Positions 1 to 12,032 are shown, numbered from the stretch's first letter. The stretch: DNA of 64,000 nucleotides from Agelaius tricolor (GCA_023055355.1 JALJCS010000037.1:6138001-6202000), one strand, 5' to 3'. Translations and numbers: made by a program. The notes: generated by a model not told the origin, from the letters alone.

Positions 1-365
1 AGGCAAGGAAGGGGTTCAAGGACAAGGCCAGACAAGTGGTGGCTTTGCCAGGCAACACAAAAGAGAGGGAGACAAGGCAATAAGAGTCCGAGAAGGAGAA
101 GGAAATGAAAGATTGGAGCTGGACAAATGGGAAGGAAAAGAAGGATAGGTGAGCAAGTCAATACAAGGCACTGGGTTGCTATGAAGGGCAAGGGAAGGAC
201 ATGCATGGGTCAGGAAGGCAAGGGAAAAGAAAGGAATTGTCAGCAATGACAAGGAAATGCAAGATTGGGTAGGAAAGGCAAGGCAATGTGGGGGAGGGAT
301 AGGCAACACAATGGGTATCTTAACAGGAAATGTCCATGCACAGCAAGGCCGAAGGAGAAGTGGTA
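1..365 (+). repeat. AGGCAAGG-type purine-rich low-complexity DNA (copy 1)
   Basis: The plus strand is almost entirely a degenerate mixture of AGGCAAGG, GGCAATG, GGAAGG and AAGGACA words with very few pyrimidine runs. Long open frames on the minus strand here are compositional and rich in Leu, Ser and Pro; they do not resemble a protein family. The tract continues from DNA to the left of the window, as copy 2 shows, where it starts at ~54285. Confidence 0.8.
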
Positions 366-432
366 GAGAGGTCAAGGTGGGAAATAGGTGAGTGTGTGCA
401 GCTAAGAAAGAAAGAAAGAAAGTGCGTAGCTC

Positions 433-439
<7 letters not shown>

Positions 440-475
<36 letters not shown>
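440..475 (+). repeat. (TG)18 microsatellite, copy 1
   Basis: There are 18 uninterrupted TG units, preceded by a short (GAAA)n run at ~405-421. The same site in copy 2 has 21 units, so this tract distinguishes the two copies. Confidence 0.97.
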
Positions 476-477
<2 letters not shown>

Positions 478-479
478 GT

Positions 480-1120
480 TTGCAGGATGTAAAGCAAAGA
501 AAGGTGTCTCTTGATTGTGGAGTGAATGGATGTTTTTGAACGTAAGTGGCAAGGTCCAAGCAACCTTTTCATCCTGGTACATCTGTGTGTGTGAGACATA
601 GTCAGAAACGTCTCCTTTTAGATTCAGACTGCAAGCAGGACATAGAATGTGACTGTGTGAATAGCTGAGCAGGAAGGCACATCACATCAGCATGTTTCAA
701 CAGAAGCAGTTAGTGCGAGAAGGAGATGGACGTGTGGGACTCCAGCAATATGGCAATGCACTCAGCTGAGAAGCAAAGTGCAATGCCTCGGTGTGTGCTC
801 TGAAAATAAAAGGCTGCAAGGAAAAAGCAAGGGGACAGGCCAGTGAAATCTTTCTGTCCTGGCACACTGAGCTGTTTGAAGGTGAACCGCTGTTTGGTTT
901 CTCTAAGGACTCGGAGACATGGAGAGGATGTGCTTGTCCATGTAGCTGAGAAGGAAAGTGAGAATCACCGGTACGTTTGGCAGAGTTTGTAGGCTGCGAG
1001 GAGAAGGTGACGGCCAGGCCTGGCTTTTGGCTGTGGCACTTGTTGCAAGGAAGAAGCTGCTGGATGGTTAAGCTTTTGGGGATCTGCAAGAGTGAAAGAC
1101 TACGCTGGTACCTCATAAAA
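480..1120 (+). repeat. Degenerate tandem-like repeat family, copy 1
   Basis: Similar phrases recur every ~180-300 bp: 'agctgag(a/c)agg(a/c)aa(g/a)' near 663, 761 and 938, and 'tc(c/a)tgg(c/t)ac(a/c)' near 572 and 857. The block at 970-1110 (cggccagg, ctgctggatggttaagcttttggggatct, gcaagagtgaaagac) aligns loosely with 52010-52145, so the same family occupies 51.1-52.3 kb. Function unknown; no coding signal I trust. Confidence 0.55.
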
Positions 1121-4100
1121 CTAATGCTTGTTGATCATCTGGCTGAATCTATGACATAAACCAGAAGTGAAATTTCCCCCCATTTCCCTCAGTTTTTTCA
1201 CCTTTTCATCCAACAGCCTGGGCCTTTTTGAAGCTGCTGTCAAACGCCTTGCCTTGGAAGCTAGAAGTATCTCAGTTCACCTGCTAAGAAACAGGGAAAA
1301 GAGCTCAAGTCAATTTCAGAATTGCCCTGAGCAGAGCTGGTGTTTCGGTACCGTAAATTTCCATTGCGAATATGTGCAAAAATCACCATTTTATTAGGCA
1401 AACATTTGAAATACACTAGCAGCTTCATCTTCTTGTCGCTGCAGTCCTTGGAAGTTTTGCTATTTACTGAAACAGGAAACAGGTCAAACACAAGAAGCTT
1501 AAGAATCCAAGCTCACTGCCATTGTACAAATAGCACAAACTTGATGAATTCAAGTTACCATTGTAACATACAGAATGGCTCTATTCAAGAAAATGGATGT
1601 GTCGTCCTTCACGGGGGCAGAAAACCTTTCTACCACGTGAACTCTGGGAGTAATCCATCATGCCTCAGTGTGCTGTGGCTGCTCAGAGAGCTACACGATG
1701 GGTCTCTTTGCCTATGGCACTCTCAGGGCTCAAAGCTGCACATAAACTCCCCCTCCTTACAGACACGCTAGTAAAGCCCACCGAAAATGCCGTTCTCCAG
1801 ACAGCTTACTGAAACCAGCTAGGAGTTCCCAGCATCACGCTGGGCACTTCTGTCCACAGATGGCTTTGCTTTTAATGAACCAGAACAGAGCTGCGTTTTT
1901 CTAGTCTTTAGCTCTACTAAGGTATTTGATTGTAACATGGCGAGAAAAAATCTCTTTCGACAATGAAAATAACAGAGGGGATAATGTACCTTTTGCTGCT
2001 ATCTTCTTTTGCTGCTCCATTTTGCTTGCTTTGTTATTGCTTTCTGTCAAAGAAACGCCAGCAAAATCCCTCATCAAGTCCTGCTGTGAAGACAGACTGC
2101 CAGAAAGGTAGAGAAACTTTGAACCTTTCCAAGACCCTTGTAGCACATGTCTTGGTCAATTGGTATGCAGATCCTTTCTTCCAGCGGGACTTTTTTGCAC
2201 CGTTAGCGCACATTGAACTGAATCCCGTACAAAAGCAGTGAATAGAGGAATTGTTCTCTTTCCATTGGAATGGTGATAAAAATGCGTATCAAATAAAAGC
2301 ATTTTAGAGCAGCAGGAAGATTTTCTATGTAGCTAGCAAATCATAAAAAGATGCATATTTACCGGTGGGGTTCCTCTCGGAATTTCAAAGAATTCCAGAC
2401 AGAAAACACAGCTTAGTAAACTGCAAATCTAAATCACAGTATCTAGAAAGGTGACATGAAAAAGAGCAAGAGGAAGAAAACCAAAAAGAAAACCAAAGGA
2501 AGGCAGAAATAAGGCACAACCTCTCCTCCTTCTCCGCTTACTACAGTACCTTAGAAGTACCTGTGAGTGTCCTAACAGTCACATAAGTAGAAAACTGTGC
2601 CAAGAACAATTGTGGAAACTGGAAAACCGTGCTATCCCAACAGAAACATAGGGTTTGCTTTCACGACGATTAAATCTGCATGCAATGCGTACGGTAAGGG
2701 TATGTTTTGTATGTTCAAAAACAATTCAAAAATATTTCCAAATTGAAGGGGCTGCTTTTTATTTCTTTTGAATTACTTGGCTAAATATGGTGCACGTTAA
2801 AATACTGCAGAGATGTGGTTCATTTTACAGATGCCAACTGCAAAGGAGGGAAGCATTTTGTGTGCTTAAGAAAGTCAAGTATTGGAGAGTGTTTTTGTTA
2901 CTTCTTTAGAAGGTTAGAATATGCGTAAAAGATGCTAGCTGGGGACTTACAATTAATGAATTATTTACTGTCACTAGGTCAAATGACATTAGCTTTCAAA
3001 AAGGAAAAGGAGTCTTATTCCACGTGCCAATGTTAAAGTAGATTACTAAGCCTTCAGCAGAATATGGATATGAAGAGGGATATGACATGAAAGGGTAAGC
3101 AACACTGGTGACAGCAAAAGGCTTACCTGCTTCACACAAATACAGGAGATAAAATACTATTTTTACACAAACATTGCTATCCAGAGCTTTCCTTGAAAAG
3201 TTTCACTGCCAATCATGACAGTAAAATTCACTCTATCATGAATAAAATTTACTCAATCATGACAGCAAAATTTGCTCAATGATGAGTAAAATTCTTAGTG
3301 TAAGCGAAGTACCTTAAGCAAAGGGTAGCTCAAGCATAACTGGCATTTGATGTCAACAAAGGCAACTTGGCCTGCACGTGTCACATCTACTGCATTCAAA
3401 AGCTTACTCTGTCTCAGATTCCTTTTGAGGGATACCAAGGCAAGCCGTTAAACTGCATGAAAATGATGACTTAAAGGAGGATATATTAGAAGACTGGAAT
3501 AATGGTTAATGTTCTTTTCCTTCCAACTGCTTTGTTTGCCCGTTTAAATTTTTTAAGTCCTTCCTGGTATCACCGTGGTAGCAGTGCAGCAAGTGTTTGG
3601 TTGTAAGCTGTCCATATTGCCAGCTTCTGGACTGCCTTCAGAAAACTTCCCACTGGTTTTGTCTAGAAATCACAAGCAGTAGAGATGACAAAGACTGCAG
3701 AAACCTTCTCATCTCCTTCTAGAGCAGGAGCGTGTCTTTGACCCACTCTTAACTAGACAACTTTCATCAGTCATGAGAGAGTCTCATGTTCAAGAGCTAA
3801 GCAATGACAGCTGTAAAGGACAAAAAGCACACTGATATTTTCTTGGGACTCCAGCACAGAGCAATGAAGGAGCTTGAATTCACCTTCTTGGAAAGTTTTA
3901 AAATGCACATGAAGTTGAGGAGAGGAGCTAAGCCATGGTAACTTTTGTTGAGTATGTCTGCGTAGACAGAGTTTCCATCACCGCAGAAGGAAGGAATGTC
4001 ATTTAACCCACATAATCATCTCTAGCTGCTAAGCTGCGCTTACTGCAGATTATCCGCAACATATTTTACGGGGTGAGCTTTTATGTGTAATCCCTGAGTA

Positions 4101-7100
4101 ACATTCCAGAGAGAAGTATTTTGGAGGGGGGGAAAGCCCAACTCTTAACTGTTTCAAATAATGGTTACATTTGAAAGTCAAAAAAGATGTAAAACCTTTC
4201 TTTCCTAGACCTATTACCAGCACAAACTGTACCAGAATTTACGACGCTTTTATTATGGCAGCATAACTCTACCGTGGACGCTCTCGCTCTGGACTATTCC
4301 TTAAGAAACAAAGTCCCCGAGAGAACTAAAACAAAATTAGCCAAAAATATTGGGCTGGATGATTTCAAAGGCTATGTACTAAAGGCCAAACACTTGTAAT
4401 AATAGTAATGAGCGGACTAAAAGTTAAAGCATTACTCAGTTCAAAGATATCTTGTTCTCACAGAAGACTGTAAAAAAACTCTATTTTTCTGGGTCTGTTT
4501 TGTGCATTTAGATGTACCTTCTACTCCTTTCCACTGTATGCGAATGTTTATGACAAGGTGGGAGGACCTCATGCAACCTTCTAGAAGTAAAGAAAGACAA
4601 GCCAGTCAAGAAAGGCAAAATTGTTAATGGTAGGTGGAAAGAGGGAGGCCAAGAATAGAAAACAAAAGAACAATAATAATTGAACGCCCTCCCTGTCTTC
4701 TGTGAAAAGAAAAGGCACAGACAAGAAAGAACAACTGCAAAATTCTCACGAGAAAAACGCACTTGATCTGGCTCAAGTATTTTGTGCTACATTTCTTGCT
4801 GTTTTCTCATGCCAAACATCTTAACCATTGAAGGTGTCCCTTTTCTCTTTCTGGAATACAGCTAGGAAGATGGCTGTGTCATTGCTGTCAAGCTGTTATT
4901 CTCAGAGGTGTCCAGTTGAAAGTCCTAGATGAACTGCTTTGCTCTGTCTCTTTAATATGGCATGACTTAACCACTTACAGTTTCAGCAGCTGAACTTGCC
5001 CAGCCCTACAATTCTTTAATCTTTGAATGGTTATATTAGCTCCTTGGCAACTGGCATTTGTAAGTCCATGCAACTGTGCAGAATTTGCACGATGAGATGA
5101 TGCCAAATGAGTCATGGCAGTAGATTAACTAGGACATGCAAAGCAGAGAGGAGGGAATGAGAGCACAAGAAGAGGGTACAATCTCCTTTTTTTCTGCAAC
5201 AGGGCTAACACCGTAGAAATCAAAAGGAACACAAATCCTCCTAGGGGTAGTTCTTGCAAAAAACAAAGACTTCTTTTTGTGTTCACAGATCACAGCAAAA
5301 TGCGGATGACAAAACCAGGCCATTAAGTCACATCCAGTATGAAGCAGTATGAAAGAGGAAAGCAGCTGAGAGCGTCAACCCTGCTGAGTAGTCTCAGTAT
5401 TCTTCTCGACATTAGCAGAAATTTGAAATGAGTCTCTGAAAATTACAAAGGAGGCAGAAGAAAAGGGAGCAATGACTCCTCTGGCATAGTGTTTCCTAAC
5501 AGGGATCTTCAAAATGTAAAGATTGTATCATCCTTTCAACTGAAGGAAGGTATTAAAACAACAGGAAGGAAATGGCATCACATGCTAGAAAGACTGGGCA
5601 GTGCACTTCTAGACAGAAAGGCCACTGATGGAAAACCGACTAAACTGGCCCCAATGCAGCAGCATTGTATTAAAGCCCAAAAATACCCACCGCTTCACTC
5701 TTTGCCATTCCATTCATATGGACACAGCAGCTCTGCAACATTCCTACTGATCATCTCCTTGGCAAACTGGGAGTGAGGGTCCCTAGTGATGCAGAGTCCC
5801 CAGGCAAGTGCAGAGGGGAGCTGCTTTTTTGCAAAAACCAGGCTTTTGAAGCACTCAGGCCTTTATCAGTTCCATAGCTTTAAGCCATAACAAAATTCAT
5901 TCAACCAACCATCATACACCACGCTGTGAACACGTGACCATTCTAGAACTTGTTGATCTACCTCTGATTCAGCGGCCTCACCTTCCCATAGTCCTTTTCT
6001 ACTTAGCCAAAGTATCGGGCCTCAGCCCAAGGCCTTCCTTTTGTAAGCTTCTACCTATATGCAGCAGCAAACCACTACTTTCTTCCGTGCCAAGAGTTTA
6101 AGTAGATGATTTGCATCTGCCCTTCCGGTGAAACATAATGGGGAGAGAAAATTCTGTCGGAAATGTTCAGTCATTCAGTTTTCTAGACAGGCCAAATCAA
6201 AAGAAAAGCAAGCTATAGGATTGTGTACTTGCTCTTACAAAGCACCTGCTGCCCTCTGACAATGAACTAGCAGAAAACCAGCAAAAATAAGACTTGAGGC
6301 AAACAAGCCTTTGAAGGGAATTATGACATGATAAAGAAAGACAACACATTTCCAGCTTGTTGAGATACTTGAAATGTCAGCAAAGGCTTGAGGGCAAAGG
6401 CTGAACGAATGGGGAAAGGTTACAAGAATCCCAAGAAAAACATGACCATGGATTAAAAGAATCCCAACAGGTCAACTGACCTGTTGAAGTTTTCAGGAAA
6501 TCAGTGGCTGCTGATTTAGATAGGCCATTCAAGTTAATTTCCCCGTGCACCTTCCACTCCTTTTTCACCTGTCACCATCACAGGGTGAATTGGGACCATG
6601 GAATCACAATTCTTTGGATTCTGTTCTTAGCTTTAGGAGACAACTACAGCAGCTGAAGTAGCTGTTACTGATGTGATACCCAGGAACACAGAGTTGACAT
6701 ATTTCATTCATGTCCAATCACAACTAGCCATATCTAAGAGGATAGGATTGGCCTCTTTTCATGATGCTTTTCTTATTTTACAGCCTGCTATGATTCTGCT
6801 GAAACTTTTTCATTAGTTTCTCTCTAAAAAGGAGAAAGTCCAATGTCCCTCCCTACTGGTGCAGGTTTACCATTCGGTTTGTCGAGTCTAAAAATGGAAT
6901 TGGAACTAGCAGGAATTACTGTGTTTAAAGCGTCCGGTCCGTTCAGACAGTCTCAGGTCGATAAAAGCCTAGATGTTATTGGCTAAATACTGTTTCCCCC
7001 AAGAGCGGACGCACGCAATTTAATCCAACTTTTTATAACAAACGCCAATAATACAGAATCCAGTCATACAAAAGAGTCACAAAGAAGCAGGAAGAATTAT

Positions 7101-7633
7101 CGGACCATTTATGGTAGCAAACTTCTCACCTTCTTTTGGAGTGAGCATAATCTGCTAGCTGAAGTAGCAAACTTGAGGACAGAAATCGCCCTACTATTGA
7201 GAAGTTGTTGACAAGAGAACCACCTAAGCTGTGTGACTTTCCCTTTTCTATTCATTGGTCAAGCCTAGTAGCCTAAAATTTACGGGCTCAATCAAAGACA
7301 AATGCAATCTAGTCAGAGGTCTATGAAAAGTCCAAAACTAATCAGAATTCTTCTTAGACAATGGAAATGGAAGCAGAGCTACCAATTTCCTTGCCACATA
7401 TCCCTAAAACTCATTCCTTTCTAGTCATAACTAATGTATAGCCACCAGTACAATCAGGAAAAGATGAAACTTACAGATGTCAGCAAGGGAAGGATTTGAA
7501 AGAACTATTCCCATTATTCATCGTCTAGACAGCAACGATCATTAAAATCAGAGCCCTTTTAGAAGGGCTTTCCTTGTGGGAAATTCAGGACTCCAGGACA
7601 ACGGAGCAAGAGGATTAAGCAGAAGCCGTTGAT
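1121..7633. other. Unrecognised non-coding DNA, copy 1
   Basis: I find no gene, RNA or known mobile element over these 6.5 kb. Open frames are short and scattered on both strands. A small AT-rich direct repeat sits at 3207-3295 (variants of 'aatcatgacagtaaaatt' and 'tcatgaataaaatttact'). The region is repeated at 56132-62663 with only a few substitutions. Part of the right end could be internal or flanking DNA of the adjacent alpharetrovirus-like element, but I cannot show it. Confidence 0.6.
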
Positions 7634-7961
7634 TGTTGACACGATGCACTTACACATTCTAAATCTCTGCACATGCCAGGCCCGCATTTTTATCTTGGTG
7701 CCTTTGTTATGTCCACACATTCTGTGTGTACCTCTCAAAAGATACGTTTGGTTACAGTCCAGGCGCTTTGCTGCCCCCCGTTATCGAGTTCTTGTAGTCT
7801 TGGAATTTGGTTTCTCAACTTCTCTTTCTTCTTTTAGCACGGCTTATGTCTTAGTAACCTTGATGAATTCCAGAGGGCTCTGAGAAAATTCTGATAAGAA
7901 CATATTCCAGCTGGATGGCTGGTGCACCCTGTAGTCTAAGAGGTTCAGCTACATTGCTACA
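7634..7961 (-). mobile_element. Probable 3' LTR of an alpharetrovirus-like provirus (copy 1)
   Basis: On the minus strand the LTR begins TGTAGCAATG directly after a polypurine tract and can be followed to a CAACA end near 7634, about 328 bp. That is the usual size of an avian alpharetroviral LTR. An AAGATAAAAATG stretch at ~7700 is a possible TATA-like element. The 5' edge is firm because of the polypurine tract. The 3' edge is a guess based on a TG...CA pair, and no target duplication could be checked. Confidence 0.55.
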
Positions 7962-7976
7962 ATTTCCCCCTTCTTC
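7962..7976 (-). promoter_or_regulatory. Retroviral polypurine tract (copy 1)
   Basis: On the minus strand the sequence reads GAAGAAGGGGGAAAT immediately before TGTAGC. It lies 12 bases past the Env TM stop codon. This is the expected place and composition of the plus-strand primer just upstream of a 3' LTR. Confidence 0.7.
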
Positions 7977-7988
7977 ATCTTGCACCAG

Positions 7989-8480
7989 CTAAACCCTTTT
8001 CACTGTATTTACTTCCAAGAGGCTCACCAGTTTCATGATGCATGGAATAACAAGAAGCAATATAATAATGACTACTAGTAACAACAAAGTTCCCTTGACA
8101 AGATCTTCCAACCATCGAGTTGTTTCCCATCTCTCAAACCATTCATTCCCAATCAATTTCTTCATGTTATCTTGTCCTTGTTTGAGTTTCCAGTGAATGA
8201 CTGCAGAAGGGTTAGAGAGGTTCAAAAAACACATTCCTTCAAAATCCTCACACTCGTGCCCATGTGCTAACAAGAAAGCTAGAGCAGCATTATTTTGCAG
8301 TGTGCAATGACTAATGGTATCTACACCAGTGAGAAGCTGATTTAAAATCGCTGATCTTACCTTGAGTTGGTTGACCACCCAGCAGCGCAACTTATTAAGC
8401 ATACTCAAAGCTTGACCAACAGCGACACCTGCTGTCAGGAATGGCACAATTAATCGAGAGGAGTGCCCAAACCTGTACAC
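7989..8480 (-). pseudogene. Retroviral Env transmembrane (TM) subunit fragment, alpharetrovirus-like (copy 1)
   Basis: This is an Env TM subunit, which in retroviruses drives membrane fusion. Reading from the 5' end, there is a hydrophobic fusion-peptide-like stretch (residues ~11-27), a heptad-rich helix, a segment like the alpharetroviral LQN-AA-FLLAHGH region (~61-76), a Cys-X6-Cys loop (C77-C84), an N-glycosylation site (NLS, ~87), a hydrophobic anchor (~131-148) and a short tail. The residue after C84 is Phe, whereas infectious alpharetroviruses have CX6CC. The open frame starts at GTG, not ATG, and runs only a few codons further upstream. The SU subunit is missing, and the place where it should lie is occupied by the 431-bp satellite. 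This is therefore a truncated provirus end rather than a gene. It lacks 15 bp (five codons) present in copy 2. Confidence 0.85.
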
Positions 8481-8504
8481 AACTGAGGCAAGGGCGTCTT
8501 AAGC

Positions 8505-11200
8505 GTATGCTTCTTCTTTCAGATCCCGGGAGGCGAAGAATCGAGTTCTTCGCGCCCAGAGCATTGTGCCGGTGGCGGTACGCTCCGGTGCTGCGCTTGT
8601 GCCGAAAGACGCCCGGGACACAATGCCGGTGGTGTTAATATTTGTTTGTCGCGTTTCGGAAGCTGCTGCTAGCCGAGTCCCCCGGAGGCGAAGAAGCGGC
8701 TTCTTCGCACACAGAGCATTGGGCCGGTCGCGGTGAGTGCTGGAGAGCGGCTTGTGCCGAAAGACGCCGCGTACCGGCACTTAGCATCGGAGAGCTCCGT
8801 ATCTCTGTCTTCTGCGTGTCTTGCTGCTCAACATTCAGCAAGAAGCTTTTTCACCATATCTTGCAAAGAGAAACTCTGCCAGTATAGAAAACATCCAAAA
8901 TCCTGTTCTAAAGCTGGCACAGAGGTCTGAAAAGAGTTTTGCAATACGGAAAAGATAGTTGTGCAGAACTCGTTCTTTCCGAATATAATATCATTGGAAA
9001 AGGCAGGAGAGTGGTAAAGTACTGGTTTCTCTAAGTCTGGATGCTGCCCACACTGTGCCTGCGTGGTGCGGTTTGCATCTTCGCCTTTGGGAAGCTGCCC
9101 CTCGCCGAGTCTCCCGGAGGCGAAGAAGCGGCTTCTTCGCACACAGAGCATTGGGCCGGTCGCAGTGAGCACCTAAGAGCGGTTTGTGCCGAAAGAAGCC
9201 GGGGACCGGCACTTAGCTTCGGAGAGCTGCGTATCTGCGTCTTCTGCGTGTCTTGCCGCTCAACACTCAGCAAAAAGCTTTTCCACCGTATCTTGCAAAG
9301 AGAAACTCTGCCAGTATAGAAAACATCCAAAATCATGATCTAAACTTGCACGGAGGTCTGCAAAGAGTTTTGCAAGAAGGAAAGCTAGTTGTCCAAAACT
9401 CGTTCCTTTCGAATATAATATGAGTGGAAAAGGCACGAGAGTGGTAAAATACTGTTTTCTCTAAGTCTGAATGCTGCCCACACTGTTCCTGTGTGGTGCG
9501 GCTTGCATCTTCGCTTTTGGGAAGATGCCGTTCTCTCCGTCTCCCGGAGGCGAAGAAGCGGCTTCTTTGCGCACAGAGCATTGTGCCGAGAGCAGGGAGC
9601 TCCTGAGAGCGGTTTGTGCCGAAAGAAGCCGGGGACCGGCACTTAGCTTCGGAGAGCTGCGTATCTGCGTCTTCTGCGTGTCTTGCCGCTCAACACTCAG
9701 CAAAAAGCTTTTCCACCATATCTTGCAAAGAGAAACTCTGCCAGTATAGAAAACATCCAAAATCATGATCTAAACTTGCACGGAGGTCTGCAAAGAGTTT
9801 TGCAGGAAGGAAAAGATAGTTGTCCAAAACTCGTTCCTTTCGAATATAATATCAGTGGAAAAGGCAGGAGATTGGTAAAATACTGTTTTCTCTAAGTCTG
9901 AATGCTGCCCACACTGTTCCTGTGTGGTGCGGCTTGCATCTTCGCTTTTGGGAAGATGCCGTTCTCTCCGTCTCCCGGAGGCGAAGAAGCGGCTTCTTCG
10001 CACACAGAGCATTGGGTCGGTCGCGGTGAGCACCTAAGAGCGCTTTGTGCCGAAAGAAGCCGGGGACCGGCACTTAGCTTCGGAGAGCTGCGTATCTGCG
10101 TCTTCTGCGTGTCTTGCCGCTCAACACTCAGCAAAAAGCTTTTCCACCATATCTTGCAAGGAGAAACTGTGCCAGTACACAAAACATCCCCGATCTTCTT
10201 CTAAAAGTTGTACAGAGGACTGCAGAGTGTTTATCAAGAAGAAAAACATCGTGTCCCCAAACTCCTTTTATTCGAATATAATGTGAATGAAAGGGCAGGA
10301 GAATGCTAAAGTACTCGTTTCTATCAATTTGAAAGGTGCACACGCTATATCGGTGTGCTGCGGCTTGCATCTTCGCCTTTGGGAAGCTGCCGTTCTCTCC
10401 ATCTCCCGGAGGCGAAGAAGCGGCTTCTTCGCGCACAGAGCATTGTGCCGGTGGCGGTGTTCTCCAGAGAGCGGCTTCTGACGAAAGACGCCCTGGCAGG
10501 GGGCTTCGTTTCGGAGAGTTCTTTACTATGCCTTCTGTCTCTCTCGTCGCATAAAACTGAGCAAAAAGCTTTTTTACTATGTCTTGCCAAGACAAACTGT
10601 GCCAGTACGGAAAGCATCTCCGCTCTTGTTCTAGAAGTTGCACGGAGGTCTGCAGAGTCTTTAGCAAGAAGCAAAAGAAAGTTGTCCAAAACTCCTTCTT
10701 TTTGAAGGGTAATGTGAATAGAAAAGGCAGGAGAGTGCTAAGGTACTGTTTTCTTTAGGTTTGACAACTGCACACACACTCCCCATGTTGTGCGACTTTT
10801 TTCTTGGCTTTTAAAGACGCGGCCGCGGTCTCCGTCTCCCGGAGGCGAAGAAGCCGCTTCTTTGCACACAGAGCATTGTGCCGGTCGCGGTGAGATCCGG
10901 AGCACGGCTTCTGCCGAAAGACGCCCGGGAGCGGCCCCTACCTTCGGAGAGCTCCGTATCTCTGAATCTGCGTCTCTTGTCGCCTACATCTTAGCAAAAA
11001 GCTTTCCTACTATGTCTCGCAAGGAGAAACTGTCCCAGTACAAAAAGCATCCTTGGTCTTTTTCTGGAAGTTGCACGGAGTGTCAGCAGAGTGTTTAGCA
11101 AGAAGCAAAAGAACGTTGTCCAAAACCCCTTTTCTTCCAATGTTAATGTGAATTGAAAAGGCAGGAGAATGAGGAAGTGCTGTTTTCTGTACGTTTGAAA
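8505..11200. repeat. 431-bp CpG-rich tandem satellite, about 6.5 units (copy 1)
   Basis: Seven copies of a conserved core (tcccggaggcgaagaagcgg... followed by cagagcattg) lie at 8533, 8688, 9120, 9550, 9981, 10412 and 10845. Spacings are 155, 432, 430, 431, 431 and 433 bp, so the first unit is shortened by ~276 bp. Each unit has a GC-rich, CpG-rich half (core, gtgccgaaagacgcc, cggagagct, cttctgcgtgtcttgc) and an AT-richer half (agcaaaaagctttt, atcttgcaaagagaaactctgccagta, gaatataat). Units 3-5 are nearly identical; outer units are more diverged, as expected for homogenisation in the middle of an array. Frames of 70-180 codons are open on both strands in most units. They are not conserved as one reading frame and match no family I know. 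Confidence 0.92.
9120..9140. repeat. 21-bp perfect palindrome (hairpin) of the satellite unit
   Basis: GCGAAGAAGC is followed by one G and then GCTTCTTCGC, its exact reverse complement. The same perfect palindrome occurs at 8688-8708, 9981-10001 and 10412-10432. There is one mismatched pair in the stem at 9550-9570 and a changed centre at 10845-10865. At 8533-8553 the centre is altered but an 8-bp stem (GCGAAGAA/TTCTTCGC) remains. Copy 2 shows it at ~63578 and ~63733. Confidence 0.93.
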
Positions 11201-12032
11201 GCTGTCACAAGGAGAAACTCTATCAGCACCTCAAGTTTTCCTCCATTTTACTCCCGATATTTCTTTTGCTGTGCAGTCAAGAAGCACCCTTCGTTCTTAG
11301 TTATGCTGCAGGTTGTCTTCAAATGGCTTTGCTTTCTGTCCCCTCCTCCCCATTTCTAACAGGCACAAGCACATTCCCTTCCCGGAACAAAATCCTGGTA
11401 ATAGAGCCAGGAAGACTACGCTTTGACTTTGAGAGCCACAACTTATTTAAGAGAAAATAGTCCATTCTTTGAGACCCAATATCACACATCTGTGTGCAGG
11501 AGGAAGAGGGGTGCGTGCGTGCGTGAATGGGAAGTGTACTCGCCAACAAACTAGAGCCAATATTAGTAACCAACATGTAACAAGTGTGGACGTATGTAAT
11601 TCCCTGCTCTTTTTTGGATCTTTTTTCTTAAAGGTTATTTTGCTTTTAAAAATTTTCTAGTCATTTGAGAGATTCTTCTTTGTTTGTGTGAGAATAGAAA
11701 TCTCCATAAAGCTTACTACGTAAAAGCAGGGTAATCTTTTGGACTTGATGATGACTATTTGGGAGATGATATTTTCATCTGCTTGTTTTGGAAATATTTT
11801 TGTCACGGAAAGTAGTAAGTTTCAAGATGTGTTTTTAGAAGGTGTAAAAATTGAGATCCTCATTTGTATCAAAGCCATACAAAGAATATCCCTTAAAACC
11901 ATCCACTCCATCATTTCATTTTTGTATTTTTGTCTTTTCAATAGCTAGTTCTCACTTTCAGATAGCTTTTAAATGCCATGTTTTGACACAATTTTGTTAT
12001 TCATTTCTAAGCTTCAAAATGATATTTAAAGA
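11201..12032. other. Unrecognised DNA between satellite and GAAA repeats
   Basis: Nothing recognisable is present. The sequence becomes AT-rich after ~11600. Open frames are short and lack splice or start context. Confidence 0.6.

Larger units (their letters stand above)
1..8955 (+). repeat. Copy 1 (partial) of a ~55 kb direct repeat
   Basis: This whole segment recurs in the same orientation at 55006-64000. The offset is 55,005 at the start and grows to 55,045 through a few indels: +6 in the (TG)n tract near 475, -1 near 1930, +2 in an A-run near 2280, +18 near 3230 and +15 in the Env fragment near 8148. I counted about 16-20 substitutions over ~8.95 kb, i.e. about 99.8% identity. The window starts inside the unit, so the true left edge is not visible. 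A recent tandem or segmental duplication fits best; an assembly duplication of two haplotypes cannot be excluded. Confidence 0.95.

Noticed and set aside
438..475. Considered (TG)n as Z-DNA regulatory element
   Set aside because: Possible for any such tract, but nothing nearby supports a promoter.
16..599. Minus-strand frames with long His-Thr runs
   Set aside because: They read through the (TG)n tract and purine-rich low-complexity DNA, which lacks stops by composition.
3207..3295. Short AT-rich direct repeats that resemble a CRISPR at first glance
   Set aside because: Units are irregular, without constant spacers, and the host is a vertebrate.
8499..10705. Many overlapping frames of 65-180 codons on both strands in the satellite, with repeated peptides
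   Set aside because: The same DNA is open on both strands, frames shift between units, and there is no consistent start or stop. The repetition reflects the satellite, not a repeat protein.
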